64,000 nt of DNA from Afipia clevelandensis ATCC 49720. Lineage in GTDB: Bacteria; Pseudomonadota; Alphaproteobacteria; Rhizobiales; Xanthobacteraceae. The notes under the pieces are model-generated. The model was not told where the DNA came from and ran no database searches. It saw nothing but the letters and a program-made list of their open reading frames with translations. This document shows, piece by piece, positions 8,866-20,320 of this stretch. Each line of letters begins with the position of its first letter. The first letter of the stretch is position 1. The stretch spans positions 3,323,848-3,387,847 of the forward strand of contig NZ_KB375281.1 of assembly GCF_000336555.1 (NCBI RefSeq), written 5' to 3'. The position numbers were made by a program, and so were the translations under genes.

Positions 8866-10260
8866 TTACTTCCGCACGCAGATCAGCCGCAGCACCGACG
8901 CCTTTGCATCGGACGGGCCTGACAAGATCGTCAGGCCTTTGGCTTTCAGGAAATCGCGCACCGCATCGGCTGGCACAAGCAGCGCCTGTGCGGGCAGCGG
9001 CGTCCCGGCGGACCCCGCCACCACAGCAGGCTTGAGCCGTGCCAGACCGGCGAACTTGCCATCGCCGTCGATAGCCGCTGCGCCGGAGAACCCGGGCGCG
9101 GGTTCAGGCGAGAGCGATGCCTCCGCGCCTGCGTGCGTTGCAGTCGCGGCAACAGACGTCACCGTGCTGCGCCCGCCCTGGCTTTGCGGATCGGCAATGC
9201 CGGTGAGCGTGACACCCGGCTTTGTTGCGCCGCTGCCAGCCATGGCCAGCGGCTTCAGTCCGCTCGCGCCGTAAATGCGCAACAGCGCGAGTTCGCGCGC
9301 CTCGTCATCGGCGACGCGGGTGGCGTTGCCATGGCCCGGGACGGCAATGGTCATGCAGCCTTCGGTCATCTGGCGGTCTGCGAGGATGGCGCCGTCGGCG
9401 CTGACGACGATGCCCGTTGCGTACTCCACCTTCTTGCGCGGCGGCGGCCCGGCCTGCGCCACGCCGCCGGGAAATGGATTGTAGGCGCTCGACATCGCCA
9501 CCGTGACCGGGGTCATGGTGCCTTCGGTGGCCTGATCGTAAAGGATCGTGAGGGTGCGGACCTCATCGCCGCGTGTCTGGCCGCGGATGTAGAATTTCTT
9601 CAGGCCCTGCATGCCCGAGAGCACAAAGAAATCCGGCTTCACCACGCTGTAATCGACCTTGCGCGCGTTCAGCTTTCTCTCTTTCGCCGCCATGGTGGTT
9701 GTAGTCGCATTGGCTTCCTTGCGCCGCAGGAATTCGATCTGGATCGTGCCGGTGGCGGACGACCATTTGGTGCCGTTCACATCGCTGATCACCTGCGGCA
9801 CCAGCTTCGACGGCAGGCCGACACGCGCGCCGCTGGTGGCGTCTGTCATGATCTTCCAGCCGACATTGTCCTGCAGTTTCTTTGCGTCGGCGCTCAGGGT
9901 GCTCCGTTCCTGCGCGTTCAGGACGCCGGTCTGCTTGGCGCCGTGATCTTTCTGAAAGGCCTTGATCGCCGCCACCATCCGTTCGCTGGCCTCGCCGTTG
10001 ATCGCACCGTTGTAGAGGCTGATCCAGGCGAGATCGGACTGGATGGCAAGACGTTCGGCCTGCTCCATCGCTTTGGCGGTGTCGACCGGCGTTTGCACGG
10101 CCGGACGGATAGGCACTGTCGTCACCGGCTTGGGACTGACATGCGCCGGAGCCGGCCTGGGTTTCTGTTTGGCGGGCGTCTGGGCGCGCGCGGCGCCGGG
10201 CAGGGCGGCCATGGTTGCGGCGACCGAGGCTGCGGCGATCACAACGAGCGGCAATTTCAT
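8866..10260 (-). CDS. Exported PG-binding-like / degenerate trypsin-like protein
   Basis: A 464-aa protein with a clear signal peptide (cleavage likely after ARA26), a Pro-rich linker, a peptidoglycan-binding-like helical segment around 70-125 (ending in the FQKDHGAKQTGVLN pattern) and a chymotrypsin-fold-like C-terminal half (about 280-440). The protease half keeps the serine environment (GFSG, Ser392). Where HtrA/trypsin proteins have the catalytic His (LTNHHV), this reads LADRQM (R296/Q297), and the Asp region is ELALL (E323). It is therefore probably non-proteolytic, perhaps a periplasmic binding or scaffold protein. Function unknown. No obvious operon partner. Confidence 0.75.
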   Translation of the reverse strand: MKLPLVVIAAASVAATMAALPGAARAQTPAKQKPRPAPAHVSPKPVTTVPIRPAVQTPVDTAKAMEQAERLAIQSDLAWISLYNGAINGEASERMVAAIKAFQKDHGAKQTGVLNAQERSTLSADAKKLQDNVGWKIMTDATSGARVGLPSKLVPQVISDVNGTKWSSATGTIQIEFLRRKEANATTTTMAAKERKLNARKVDYSVVKPDFFVLSGMQGLKKFYIRGQTRGDEVRTLTILYDQATEGTMTPVTVAMSSAYNPFPGGVAQAGPPPRKKVEYATGIVVSADGAILADRQMTEGCMTIAVPGHGNATRVADDEARELALLRIYGASGLKPLAMAGSGATKPGVTLTGIADPQSQGGRSTVTSVAATATHAGAEASLSPEPAPGFSGAAAIDGDGKFAGLARLKPAVVAGSAGTPLPAQALLVPADAVRDFLKAKGLTILSGPSDAKASVLRLICVRK

Positions 10261-10300
10261 GAATGGTCTCGTAGCTGGGAACAGGCGCGATCAAGCATAG

Positions 10301-10347
10301 AGCATGATGCCGAAAAGGGGATACCGGTTTTCGGGCAGGATCACGCT
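10301..10347. repeat. Dispersed palindromic intergenic repeat, family A (copy 2)
   Basis: GCATGATGCCGAAAAGGGG then ATACCGGTTTTCGGGCAGGA and TCACGCT, an imperfect inverted repeat matching 3848-3891 in the opposite orientation. It lies in the 175-bp gap between two divergent genes. Confidence 0.7.
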
Positions 10348-10435
10348 CCGGTATGGTATGTCTGCGGCTGCGGCGCAGCGGTTCATCCCGGCCTGAGATA
10401 AAGTGGAACGAAGCCGATTCTGAATCGGCGCGCGA

Positions 10436-11254
10436 ATGGAAACGACAACAGGCATGCTGACAACCGAAGAACTGGAGCGCTACGCGCGCCATATCGTGCT
10501 GCGCGAGGTCGGCGGTCCCGGTCAGGCTGCGCTGAAGGCGGCTCGCGTGCTGGTGATCGGCGCCGGTGGCCTCGGCGCGCCGGTGCTGATGTATCTCGCC
10601 GCCGCCGGCGTCGGAACGCTCGGCGTGGTCGATGACGACACGGTGTCGCTGTCCAACCTGCAGCGCCAGATCATCCATGCGACGCCCGATGTGGGACGTC
10701 CGAAGGTCGAGAGCGCGGCGGACAGGATTCGCGCGCTCAACCCGCATGTCATGCTGCGCACCCATGCAGTGCGCCTCAATGCGGCCAATGCTCTCGACAT
10801 TCTCGGCGACTACGATGTGGTAGTCGACGGCTCCGACAATTTCTCCACGCGCTATCTGGTGTCGGACGCCTGCTATCTGGCGAAGAAGACGCTGGTTGCA
10901 GGCGCGCTCGGCGTGTTCGATGCGTCGCTGACCACGATCCGCGCGTATGACAGGGACGCGAACGGCAATCTCAACCCGACCTATCGCTGCCTGTTTCCGG
11001 AAGCGCCGCCGCCCGGCACCACGCCGACCTGCGAGGAAGCGGGCGTGCTCGGTGCGCTCGCCGGTGTGCTCGGGTCGATGATGGCGCTGGAAGCGATCCG
11101 CGAAATCGTCGGGTTCGGTGAAGGTCTTGTCGGTCGTCTGGTGATGATCGACGCACGCGCGATGCGGTTCGAGACGTTGCGCTATGCGCGCGATCCGTCA
11201 AACCCGCTCAATGGCGATTCGCCGGCGATCACGGATTTGAGCGGGCACAGGTAG
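10436..11254 (+). CDS. moeB: MoeB/ThiF-family adenylyltransferase (E1-like)
   Basis: E1-like enzyme that adenylates the C-terminal Gly-Gly of a sulfur-carrier protein (MoaD for molybdopterin, or ThiS-type). Features: the RYARHIVLREVGGPGQ N-terminus, the ATP-binding GAGGLGAPV, the DGSDNFSTRY motif and a Cys in TPTCEEAGV (Cys199) at the place of the MoeB catalytic cysteine. The two CxxC pairs that bind structural zinc in E. coli MoeB are not intact: the first is TYRC (only Cys185) and the second position reads DPSNPLNG. 272 aa from 10436; an internal ATG at 10454 (MLTTEELERY) is an equally good start. MoeB versus ThiF cannot be settled from context. Confidence 0.85.
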   Translation: METTTGMLTTEELERYARHIVLREVGGPGQAALKAARVLVIGAGGLGAPVLMYLAAAGVGTLGVVDDDTVSLSNLQRQIIHATPDVGRPKVESAADRIRALNPHVMLRTHAVRLNAANALDILGDYDVVVDGSDNFSTRYLVSDACYLAKKTLVAGALGVFDASLTTIRAYDRDANGNLNPTYRCLFPEAPPPGTTPTCEEAGVLGALAGVLGSMMALEAIREIVGFGEGLVGRLVMIDARAMRFETLRYARDPSNPLNGDSPAITDLSGHR

Positions 11255-11272
11255 GCGGTCACTTCTCCACGG

Positions 11273-11330
11273 CGTCATTGCGAGCGAAGCAAAGCAACCC
11301 AATGATTTGGATGGCTTCGTCGCTTCGCTC
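11273..11330. repeat. Dispersed inverted-repeat element, family C
   Basis: CGTCATTGCGAGCGAAGC on the left and GGCTTCGTCGCTTCGCTC on the right form an inverted repeat around a short centre. The last base touches the stop codon of the convergent gene at 11330. This type of CATTGCGAGCGAAGC element is widespread between genes in Bradyrhizobium relatives (from memory). Confidence 0.7.
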
Positions 11331-12334
11331 TACGCCACCCCCGGCAGCACGCGGTCCGGCGGCTTATGGCCGTCGAGGAAGGTGCGGATGTTGATCATCA
11401 CCTTCTCGCCCATCTCGACACGGCCTTCGATGGTGGCGGAGCCCATATGCGGCAGCAGCACCACCTTGCCGGCCTTGGCGAGGCGCACGAGTTTCGGATT
11501 CACCGCAGGCTCTTTCTCGTAGACGTCGAGCGCTGCGCCGGCGATCTCGCCATCCTCGATCAGCTTGGTGAGCGTAGCCTCGTCGATGATTTCGCCGCGC
11601 GCGGTGTTGATGATGTAGGCATCCTTGCGGATCAGCTTCAGCCGCCGCGCCGAGAGCAGATGGAATGTCGCCGGCGTATGCGGGCAGTTCACCGAGATGA
11701 AATCCATCCGCGCCAGCATCTGATCGAGACTGTCCCAATAGGTTGCGCCCAACTCTTCCTCGATCTGCGGGGCGACCGGGCGGCGGTTGTGATAGTGAAT
11801 CTGCAATCCGAAGGCATGTGCGCGGCGCGCCAGCGCCTGTCCGATACGGCCCATGCCGATAATGCCGAGGCGTTTGCCGCCGAGGCGATGGCCCAGCATC
11901 CAGGTCGGCGACCAGCCCGGCCAGTCCTTGCCCTCGGGAAGGATCGATGCGCCCTCGATCAGGCGGCGCGGCACCGCCAGCAGCAGCGCCATGGTCATGT
12001 CGGCGGTGTCTTCGGTCAGAACCTTCGGTGTGTTGGTGACCATGATGCCGCGCGCAAGTGCCGCAGCCACGTCGATGTTGTCGACGCCGTTGCCGAAGTT
12101 CGCGATCAGCTTGAGGCGGACATCGGGCTGACCCAGAATTTCGGCGGTGATCTGGTCAGAAACGGTCGGAACCAGAATGTCGGCGGAGCGGACGGCTTCG
12201 GCGAGCTGGGCCGGGGTCATGGGGGTGTCGTCGAGATTGAGCCGGGTATCGAAAAGCTCGCGCATGCGCGTTTCGGTGCTGTCAGGCAGCTTTCGCGTGA
12301 CCACCACCAGAGGCTTTTTCTTACCCGCAACCAT
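11330..12334 (-). CDS. D-isomer-specific 2-hydroxyacid dehydrogenase (glyoxylate/hydroxypyruvate reductase-like)
   Basis: A 334-aa NAD(P)-dependent dehydrogenase of the D-2-hydroxyacid family. The cofactor fold has GMGRIGQALARRA; the residue after it (HYHNRRP) is Arg-rich, which favours NADPH as in glyoxylate reductases. The catalytic triad is in place: Arg in NTARGEIID, Glu in YEKEP, His in LLPHMGSAT. Closest by motif to GyaR/GhrB-type glyoxylate/hydroxypyruvate reductases, but the substrate cannot be fixed from sequence. Divergent from the SH3 gene at 12604 across 269 bp. Confidence 0.88.
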   Translation of the reverse strand: MVAGKKKPLVVVTRKLPDSTETRMRELFDTRLNLDDTPMTPAQLAEAVRSADILVPTVSDQITAEILGQPDVRLKLIANFGNGVDNIDVAAALARGIMVTNTPKVLTEDTADMTMALLLAVPRRLIEGASILPEGKDWPGWSPTWMLGHRLGGKRLGIIGMGRIGQALARRAHAFGLQIHYHNRRPVAPQIEEELGATYWDSLDQMLARMDFISVNCPHTPATFHLLSARRLKLIRKDAYIINTARGEIIDEATLTKLIEDGEIAGAALDVYEKEPAVNPKLVRLAKAGKVVLLPHMGSATIEGRVEMGEKVMINIRTFLDGHKPPDRVLPGVA

Positions 12335-12603
12335 TCTCCAGAGGCCCCTCGATGTTGAGCGGATTCACCGTTCCGGACGCTTTGATCCGGCCGTTCAGTC
12401 GACATTAACCGGCCTGTCCGAAGGTAGGCATTCGTCGCCGGTCCGGTGAGCTTTTCGCAGCTTTTCAGGTGCTTGGCCCGTGGACTCTCTCTAGCAGAAG
12501 GCCGGGCCAAGACAAGAACCCAGGGCTTTTAGCCGTCGAGGTTCCTGAACGCGCGGGTATCCCGGACGGGGGAGCGGTGTGGGGCCGCGCAAGGGAATTT
12601 GTG

Positions 12604-13131
12604 ATGGGTTTTGTTCGGAATTTCGCCTCGAAGAGTGCCTTGGGCTGCGCGATCTGGGCGGCGGCATGCGGGGCAGGCCTTGCCGCCAACGCGCCCGGCA
12701 CGGCAAGCGGCCTGCCGGTGCCGCGATACGTCAGCCTCAAGTCCGACCACGTCAATGTCCGCGCTGGTCCCACCAAGGACCAGGATGTGACATGGATCTA
12801 CACCCGCTCCGGGCTGCCGGTGGAAATCACAGCGGAGTTCGAGAACTGGCGGCGGGTCCGCGATTCCGAAGGCGCGGAGGGGTGGGTTTACCACTCGCTG
12901 CTGTCGGGCCGGCGCACGGCCGTCGTCACCATGAAGAAGAAGGACGATCTCGCGCCGATCTACGACCGCGCCGATGCAACCAGCGGAGTAGCGGCGAAAC
13001 TGCAGGCCGGCGTTGTCGCGACGGTGAAGCGTTGCAACGAGGGCTGGTGCCGCATCGCCGGAAACGGCTTCGACGGCTGGATCGAGCAGCAGCGGCTGTG
13101 GGGCGTCTACGCCGATGAGAAGGTGAACTGA
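12604..13131 (+). CDS. Exported bacterial SH3-domain protein
   Basis: 175 aa: an N-terminal signal segment (about 1-28, ending near GLAAN), then two SH3_3-like repeats (VNVRAGPTKDQDVTWIY...GWVYHSLLSG and LAPIYDRADATSGVAAKLQ...GWIEQQRLWGVY). Such domains bind peptidoglycan or other partners in the periplasm. The start at 12604 places the signal peptide at the N-terminus; a GTG immediately before (12601) and a longer frame from 12469 are alternatives. 97 bp from convergent irr, with a bidirectional hairpin between them. Confidence 0.8.
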   Translation: MGFVRNFASKSALGCAIWAAACGAGLAANAPGTASGLPVPRYVSLKSDHVNVRAGPTKDQDVTWIYTRSGLPVEITAEFENWRRVRDSEGAEGWVYHSLLSGRRTAVVTMKKKDDLAPIYDRADATSGVAAKLQAGVVATVKRCNEGWCRIAGNGFDGWIEQQRLWGVYADEKVN

Positions 13132-13167
13132 AGGTCTGGCGCCTTCACCGCGACTTCACAGACACAA

Positions 13168-13200
13168 ATGAAAATGGCCGGGATGACCCGGCCATTTCAT
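13168..13200. terminator. Bidirectional terminator hairpin between the SH3 gene and irr
   Basis: AAATGGCCGGG-atga-CCCGGCCATTT with flanking A/T bases forms a long GC-rich stem between two convergent genes. The same core, ATGGCCGGG, appears in the hairpin at 42622-42644. Confidence 0.75.
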
Positions 13201-13228
13201 TGGAAAACTTGGTTTGGCGAAAAGCCGC

Positions 13229-13726
13229 TCAACGCTTCTTGCGCAGGCGCACGACCATGTCGACGCGGGCGATCTCGTAGCCTTCCGGAACCTGCGGCAT
13301 CTTCTGCAGCATCAGGTGCTGATCGGGAATATCGACCAACTCATGGCTGCCTTCCATATAGAAGTGGTGGTGGGCGCTGGTATTGGTGTCGAAATAGGTC
13401 TTGGTGCCGTCGACGCTGACCTGACGCAGCAGGCCGGCTTCGGTGAGCTGGTTCAGCGTATTGTAAACGGTGGCGAGTGACACCGGCACCTTGGCGTGGG
13501 TCGCTTCCTCGTACAGCATTTCTGCGGTCAGATGGCGGCCGCCCTTGCCGAACAGCAGCCAGCCCAGCGCCATGCGCTGACGGGTCGGACGCAGGCCCAC
13601 CGACTGCAACATTTCGTTGACGTCATGCCACGGACATCCGGTGAGCGCGGGCGCATGACCGTGGTGGCCGTGCGGGTCCTCGTGCTTGGTCTCGGCGATC
13701 ACAACGTCATCCATCAGGTCACTCAT
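13229..13726 (-). CDS. irr: Iron response regulator Irr (Fur family)
   Basis: A 165-aa Fur-family regulator. Irr of rhizobia controls iron and haem genes and is degraded or inactivated on haem binding. Key features: the haem regulatory motif GCPWHDVN (Cys31-Pro32), the winged-helix region (GLRPTRQRMALGWLLF, SLATVYNTLNQL), and the HHH cluster 119-121 (SAHHHFY) used for the second haem site in B. japonicum Irr. There is no CxxC structural zinc pair, as expected for Irr. The start at 13726 (MSDLMDD) is chosen over a longer frame to 13948. Divergent from fabA, the conserved rhizobial arrangement. Confidence 0.95.
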   Translation of the reverse strand: MSDLMDDVVIAETKHEDPHGHHGHAPALTGCPWHDVNEMLQSVGLRPTRQRMALGWLLFGKGGRHLTAEMLYEEATHAKVPVSLATVYNTLNQLTEAGLLRQVSVDGTKTYFDTNTSAHHHFYMEGSHELVDIPDQHLMLQKMPQVPEGYEIARVDMVVRLRKKR

Positions 13727-13947
13727 ACGCATGGGGCAGCGCACATCTGCCCGCCAAAAGGGTTTGTTGCCCTGAAGTATAGGAAAGGATGCAGTTACAT
13801 GCAAGTTTTTCGCAACTGGAAGCCTTTGAAACCGGTTAAAAATGGCCCCGAATCGGGCGGTTAGGACCACTTTGACCCCCGGTTCGCCTATGTTAGAGGT
13901 CCGGCAATGCTGCCGCAGGACCGGCATGCCAAAACCAAGGGACCGCA
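13727..13947. promoter_or_regulatory. Divergent promoter region irr / fabA
   Basis: A 221-bp gap separates the start codons of irr (-) and fabA (+), so it must hold both promoters. It includes an A/T-richer stretch around 13790-13830, in contrast to the GC-rich surroundings. No clear ICE-type Irr box was recognised by eye. Confidence 0.5.
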
Positions 13948-14478
13948 ATGAAAGACCGCCAGAACGGCTACACCTACGAAGAGCTTCTGGCCTGTGGCCG
14001 GGGGGAGCTGTTCGGACCGGGCAACGCCCAGTTGCCCCTGCCGCCCATGCTGATGTTCGACCGGATTACCGACATCAACGACAATGGCGGCGAGTATGGC
14101 AAGGGTCTCGTGCGCGCCGAACTGGATGTGAAATCGGACCTCTGGTTCTTCGGATGCCACTTCAAGGGGGATCCCGTGATGCCGGGCTGTCTGGGTCTCG
14201 ACGCGCTGTGGCAAATGGTCGGCTTTTTTCTCGGCTGGTCCGGCGGGCCGGGGCGGGGCCGCGCACTGGGATTGAGCGAACTCAAGTTCACCGGTCAGGT
14301 TCTGCCGAACGTCACCAAGGTCGTGTACACTATCGACGTGAAGCGCGTGATGCGCTCCAAGCTCTGGCTGGGCATCGCAGACGGAACGCTGTCGGCCGAT
14401 GATGAGATCATCTATCGCGCCAAGGATCTGAAAGTCGGCTTATTCCAGCAGGACGCCCCATTGCAGCCGGGAACGTGA
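13948..14478 (+). CDS. fabA: 3-hydroxydecanoyl-ACP dehydratase/isomerase FabA
   Basis: Dehydrates 3-hydroxydecanoyl-ACP and isomerises trans-2- to cis-3-decenoyl-ACP, the entry point to unsaturated fatty acids. The hot-dog fold active site is visible: [20 protein letters not shown] with His71 and Asp85. 176 aa, family length. First gene of fabA-fabB-fabV, divergent from irr. Confidence 0.97.
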   Translation: MKDRQNGYTYEELLACGRGELFGPGNAQLPLPPMLMFDRITDINDNGGEYGKGLVRAELDVKSDLWFFGCHFKGDPVMPGCLGLDALWQMVGFFLGWSGGPGRGRALGLSELKFTGQVLPNVTKVVYTIDVKRVMRSKLWLGIADGTLSADDEIIYRAKDLKVGLFQQDAPLQPGT

Positions 14479-14589
14479 TGCAGGGTTGGTGAGCTCACGA
14501 GACTGAGCTTCGGAATTGCCGGATACAATCCCGGCGCGGGCAGGCGAAGGCGCTGATTTCAAGAGCGCAGCAACTAAGGGCGAGGAAAC

Positions 14590-15813
14590 ATGAGGCGGGT
14601 TGTGGTCACGGGGATGGGCATCGTCTCTTCCATCGGAAACAACACTCAGGAAGTGCTTGCGAGCCTCTACGATGCCAAGCCGGGCATCACCCATTCGGAA
14701 GACTATGCCAAGCTCGGTTTCCGCTCGCAGGTGTTCGGCCGGCCGACGCTGAATCCCGCCGATGTGGTCGATCGCCGCGCGATGCGTTTTCTCGGCGAGG
14801 GCGCGGCGTGGAATCACGTCGCGATGGAGCAGGCGATCCGCGACTCGGGGCTGGAAGAATCCGACATCGTCAATCCGCGCACCGGCATCATCATGGGTTC
14901 GGGCGGTCCCTCCGCGCGCGCCATCGTGGATGCCGCCGACATCACCCGCACCAAGGGACCGAAGCGGGTCGGTCCGTTCGCTGTACCCAAAGCGATGTCG
15001 TCCACCGCCTCCGCAACGCTCGCGACCTGGTTCAAGATCAAGGGCGTGAACTATTCGATTTCTTCGGCCTGCGCCACGTCCAATCACTGCATCGGCAATG
15101 CCTACGAGACCATCCAGGTCGGCAAGCAGGACATTATCTTCGCAGGCGGCTGCGAGGATCTGGACTGGACCATGTCGGTGCTGTTCGACGCCATGGGCGC
15201 GATGTCGTCGAAATACAACGACACCCCGGCCACGGCCTCGCGCGCGTACGACGTCAACCGCGACGGTTTTGTCATTGCCGGCGGCGCGGGCGTTCTGGTG
15301 CTTGAGGAGCTTGAACACGCCAAGGCCCGCGGCGCGCGGATTTACGGCGAGATCGTCGGCTATGGCGCGACCTCGGACGGTTATGACATGGTGGCGCCGT
15401 CGGGCGAGGGCGCCGAGCGCTGCATGCGCATGGCGATGTCCACCGTCAATACCAAGATCGATTACATCAATCCGCATGCGACATCGACGCCTGCGGGCGA
15501 CCCGCCGGAAATCGGCGCGATTCGCGCTGTGTTCGGTGCAGGCGACAGGTGCCCGCCGATCGCGGCGACCAAGTCGCTGACCGGGCATTCGTTGGGTGCA
15601 ACCGGCGTGCAGGAAGCGATCTACTCGCTGCTGATGATGAACAATGGTTTCATCTGCGAGAGCGCGAATATCCAGGAACTCGATCCGGCCTTCGCGGACA
15701 TGCCGATCGTGCGCAAGCGCATCGACAACGCCAAAATCAGTACGGTGCTCTCGAACTCCTTCGGCTTCGGCGGCACCAACGCGACGCTGGTGTTCAAGCA
15801 CGTCGATGCCTGA
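14590..15813 (+). CDS. fabB: 3-oxoacyl-ACP synthase I FabB
   Basis: Elongating beta-ketoacyl-ACP synthase that extends cis-3-decenoyl-ACP, partner of FabA. The Cys-His-His triad is complete: Cys161 in [10 protein letters not shown], His296 in [11 protein letters not shown], His333 in [12 protein letters not shown]; the C-terminal NSFGFGGTN loop is present. 407 aa. 111 bp after fabA, with GAGGAAAC before the ATG as ribosome site. Confidence 0.97.
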   Translation: MRRVVVTGMGIVSSIGNNTQEVLASLYDAKPGITHSEDYAKLGFRSQVFGRPTLNPADVVDRRAMRFLGEGAAWNHVAMEQAIRDSGLEESDIVNPRTGIIMGSGGPSARAIVDAADITRTKGPKRVGPFAVPKAMSSTASATLATWFKIKGVNYSISSACATSNHCIGNAYETIQVGKQDIIFAGGCEDLDWTMSVLFDAMGAMSSKYNDTPATASRAYDVNRDGFVIAGGAGVLVLEELEHAKARGARIYGEIVGYGATSDGYDMVAPSGEGAERCMRMAMSTVNTKIDYINPHATSTPAGDPPEIGAIRAVFGAGDRCPPIAATKSLTGHSLGATGVQEAIYSLLMMNNGFICESANIQELDPAFADMPIVRKRIDNAKISTVLSNSFGFGGTNATLVFKHVDA

Positions 15814-15894
15814 TGTCATCCGTCTCCTCTCGCTGGCTCGGCGCGCCCGCGTAAGGCGCGCAGAGACATTTCAACAGTTTGAATTGGATTTTGC

Positions 15895-17067
15895 ATGATT
15901 ATCGAACCGCGTGTGCGAGGATTCATCTGCACCACGGCGCATCCTGCCGGCTGCGCTGCGAACGTCCGTGAGCAAATCGACTACGTTCTCAAGCAGGGCG
16001 CTCTCGCTGAGAGTCCCAAGCGTGTCGCCGTGCTGGGATGTTCGACAGGTTATGGCCTTGCGAGCCGCATCGTTGCGACGTTCGCCGGCGCCGCCGACAC
16101 CATCGGTGTGTCGCTCGAGCGCGAGCCCACCGCGACGAGGACCGGCAGCGCGGGCTGGTACAACAACCGCGCCTTCGAGATCGAGGCGCGGAAGATCGGC
16201 CGCTCCCCGGTGACCCTCGAGGGCGATGCGTTCTCCGACGAGCTGAAGAAAGATTTCATCGCGCAGGTGCGCGAGAAGTTCGGCCAACTGGATCTGCTGG
16301 TTTACAGCATGGCTGCGCCGGTCCGCACCGATCCGGTGACCGGCAAGACCTATCGTTCGGCCATCAAGCCGCTTGGCGAGCGCGTCGAGATCAAGACGCT
16401 CAACACAGAGACGGGCGAAGTCTACGAGACCGGGCTGATGCCTGCGACCGAGGACGAGGCGGCTGCGACGGTCGCCGTGATGGGTGGCGATGACTGGAAG
16501 CGATGGATCGATCAGCTCGCGGATGCGGGTGTGCTGGCACCGGGCTTCCAGACGCTCAATTACACGTATATCGGCAGCGAACTGACCTGGCCGATTTACT
16601 GGAAGGGCACGCTGGGCCGCGCCAAGGTCGATCTCGACCAGAAGGCGGAGGCGATCCGCAAGCGCCTTGGACCGGATGCCGCGCGCGTTGTGGCCCTGAA
16701 AGCCGTGGTCACGCAGGCCAGCTCCGCAATTCCGGTGGTGCCGCTTTACGGCACGGTGCTGTTCAAGGTCATGAAACAGCTCGGGCTTCATGAAGGATGC
16801 ATCGAGCAGATCGACCGCCTGTTCCGGACGCGCCTCGGCAAGAACACCGAACTCGACGATGAGCAGCGTATCCGGGTCGACGACTGGGAGCTGTCGCCGA
16901 AGGTTCAGGCCGAGGTGTCGCGCCGCTGGCCGCTGCTGTCGACGGAGACGATGGGCGAACTGGCGGACCTGGAAGAATACCGCAGCCAGTTCCTGCGGCT
17001 GTTCGGATTCGGCATCAAGGGCGTCGATTACGCCAAGGATGTCGATCCGCGCGTTGTGCCGGAATAA
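15895..17067 (+). CDS. fabV: Enoyl-ACP reductase FabV
   Basis: NADH-dependent enoyl-ACP/CoA reductase of the long FabV type, completing each round of fatty acid elongation. The N-terminus MIIEPRVRGFICTTAHPAGC is the family signature; the nucleotide-binding motif is GCSTGYGLASR (48-58); the active site is the Y-x8-K of FabV, Tyr235 and Lys244. 390 aa, far longer than the ~270 aa FabI. Other rhizobial irr-fabA-fabB loci usually carry FabI here. FabV enzymes are generally insensitive to triclosan (family knowledge). Confidence 0.95.
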   Translation: MIIEPRVRGFICTTAHPAGCAANVREQIDYVLKQGALAESPKRVAVLGCSTGYGLASRIVATFAGAADTIGVSLEREPTATRTGSAGWYNNRAFEIEARKIGRSPVTLEGDAFSDELKKDFIAQVREKFGQLDLLVYSMAAPVRTDPVTGKTYRSAIKPLGERVEIKTLNTETGEVYETGLMPATEDEAAATVAVMGGDDWKRWIDQLADAGVLAPGFQTLNYTYIGSELTWPIYWKGTLGRAKVDLDQKAEAIRKRLGPDAARVVALKAVVTQASSAIPVVPLYGTVLFKVMKQLGLHEGCIEQIDRLFRTRLGKNTELDDEQRIRVDDWELSPKVQAEVSRRWPLLSTETMGELADLEEYRSQFLRLFGFGIKGVDYAKDVDPRVVPE

Positions 17068-17073
17068 GCCCGA

Positions 17074-17670
17074 TCATCCCATCGCAAGCGCTTGCGCGCG
17101 CTCAAACGCCGGGCGCGCGGCGCAGCGGTCGAGATAACGATCGAACGCCGGACGCGACGGCACCATCTTGAACGAGCGCACCGCGAAGTTCAGTCCCGAT
17201 CCGATGGCGATGTCTGCGGCGGAGAATTTCTCGCCGAGAATCCACGGGCCTTCTTCCAGCGCAGCTTCCAGCACATCGAACACGCGCTGCGCATCGCCCC
17301 AACCGGCGGCGACCGGGTTCAATTCCATCTTGGTGGCGATCTGCGCGATGGCGGGCTCGATGCAGCCCGGCGCGAAGAACAGCCAGTAGAGATATTTGGC
17401 GCGATGCTCATCGCCGAGCGGCGGCGCGAGCCCGGCCTCCGGATAGCGCTCGGCCACGTAAGCGCAGATCGCGGCGGCTTCGGCCAGCGTTGAATCGCCG
17501 TCCGCAAGGGCAGGAACCTTGCCCATCGGATTGACCGCGAGGAATTCCAGCGTGCGCTGTGAGCCCTTGTGGATGTCGATCAGCACACGCTCATAGGGCA
17601 CGCCGGTTTCTTCCATCAGCCATAGCGCGGTGAACGACCGCGTGCGCGGCGACCAGTAGAGCTTCATCAT
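17074..17670 (-). CDS. Glutathione S-transferase family protein
   Basis: A 198-aa GST-fold protein: thioredoxin-like N-terminal domain (MKLYWSPRTRSFTALWLMEE, then the cis-Pro region NPMGKVPALADGD) and an all-helical C-terminal domain (ILGEKFSAADIAIGSGLNF). The start at 17670 is the first of two adjacent Met codons; a longer frame is open upstream but non-coding in character. Substrate unknown. Convergent with fabV, only 6 bp apart. Confidence 0.88.
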   Translation of the reverse strand: MMKLYWSPRTRSFTALWLMEETGVPYERVLIDIHKGSQRTLEFLAVNPMGKVPALADGDSTLAEAAAICAYVAERYPEAGLAPPLGDEHRAKYLYWLFFAPGCIEPAIAQIATKMELNPVAAGWGDAQRVFDVLEAALEEGPWILGEKFSAADIAIGSGLNFAVRSFKMVPSRPAFDRYLDRCAARPAFERAQALAMG

Positions 17671-17725
17671 GGGCGTGCCTCCGGAAGGACGGTTTGCCCT
17701 TTGTGCGAAGATTCGAGGTATGGCG

Positions 17726-17755
17726 CAAGCAAATCCGGCCCAAGCAAATCTGGCG
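17726..17755. repeat. Two-copy 15-bp tandem repeat
   Basis: CAAGCAAATCCGGCC and CAAGCAAATCTGGCG lie head to tail (13 of 15 bases identical) in the 167-bp gap between the GST gene and katG, just before the katG terminator. Confidence 0.6.
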
Positions 17756-17786
17756 CAAAAGAAAACCCCGCGACAATGTCGCGGGG
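17756..17786 (-). terminator. Intrinsic terminator of katG
   Basis: On the minus strand CCCCGCGAC-att-GTCGCGGGG is followed by TTTTCTTTTG, a GC-rich 9-bp stem plus U-tract, 51 bp after the katG stop codon. Confidence 0.85.
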
Positions 17787-17837
17787 CTTGTTGATGCAGT
17801 GATGTCAGGCCAACTGTTCGGCGGCCTCTGGCGCGGA

Positions 17838-20320
<2,483 letters not shown>

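Noticed and set aside
14440-15819. 459-codon minus-strand frame
   Set aside because: Antisense to fabB, whose active-site motifs are complete.
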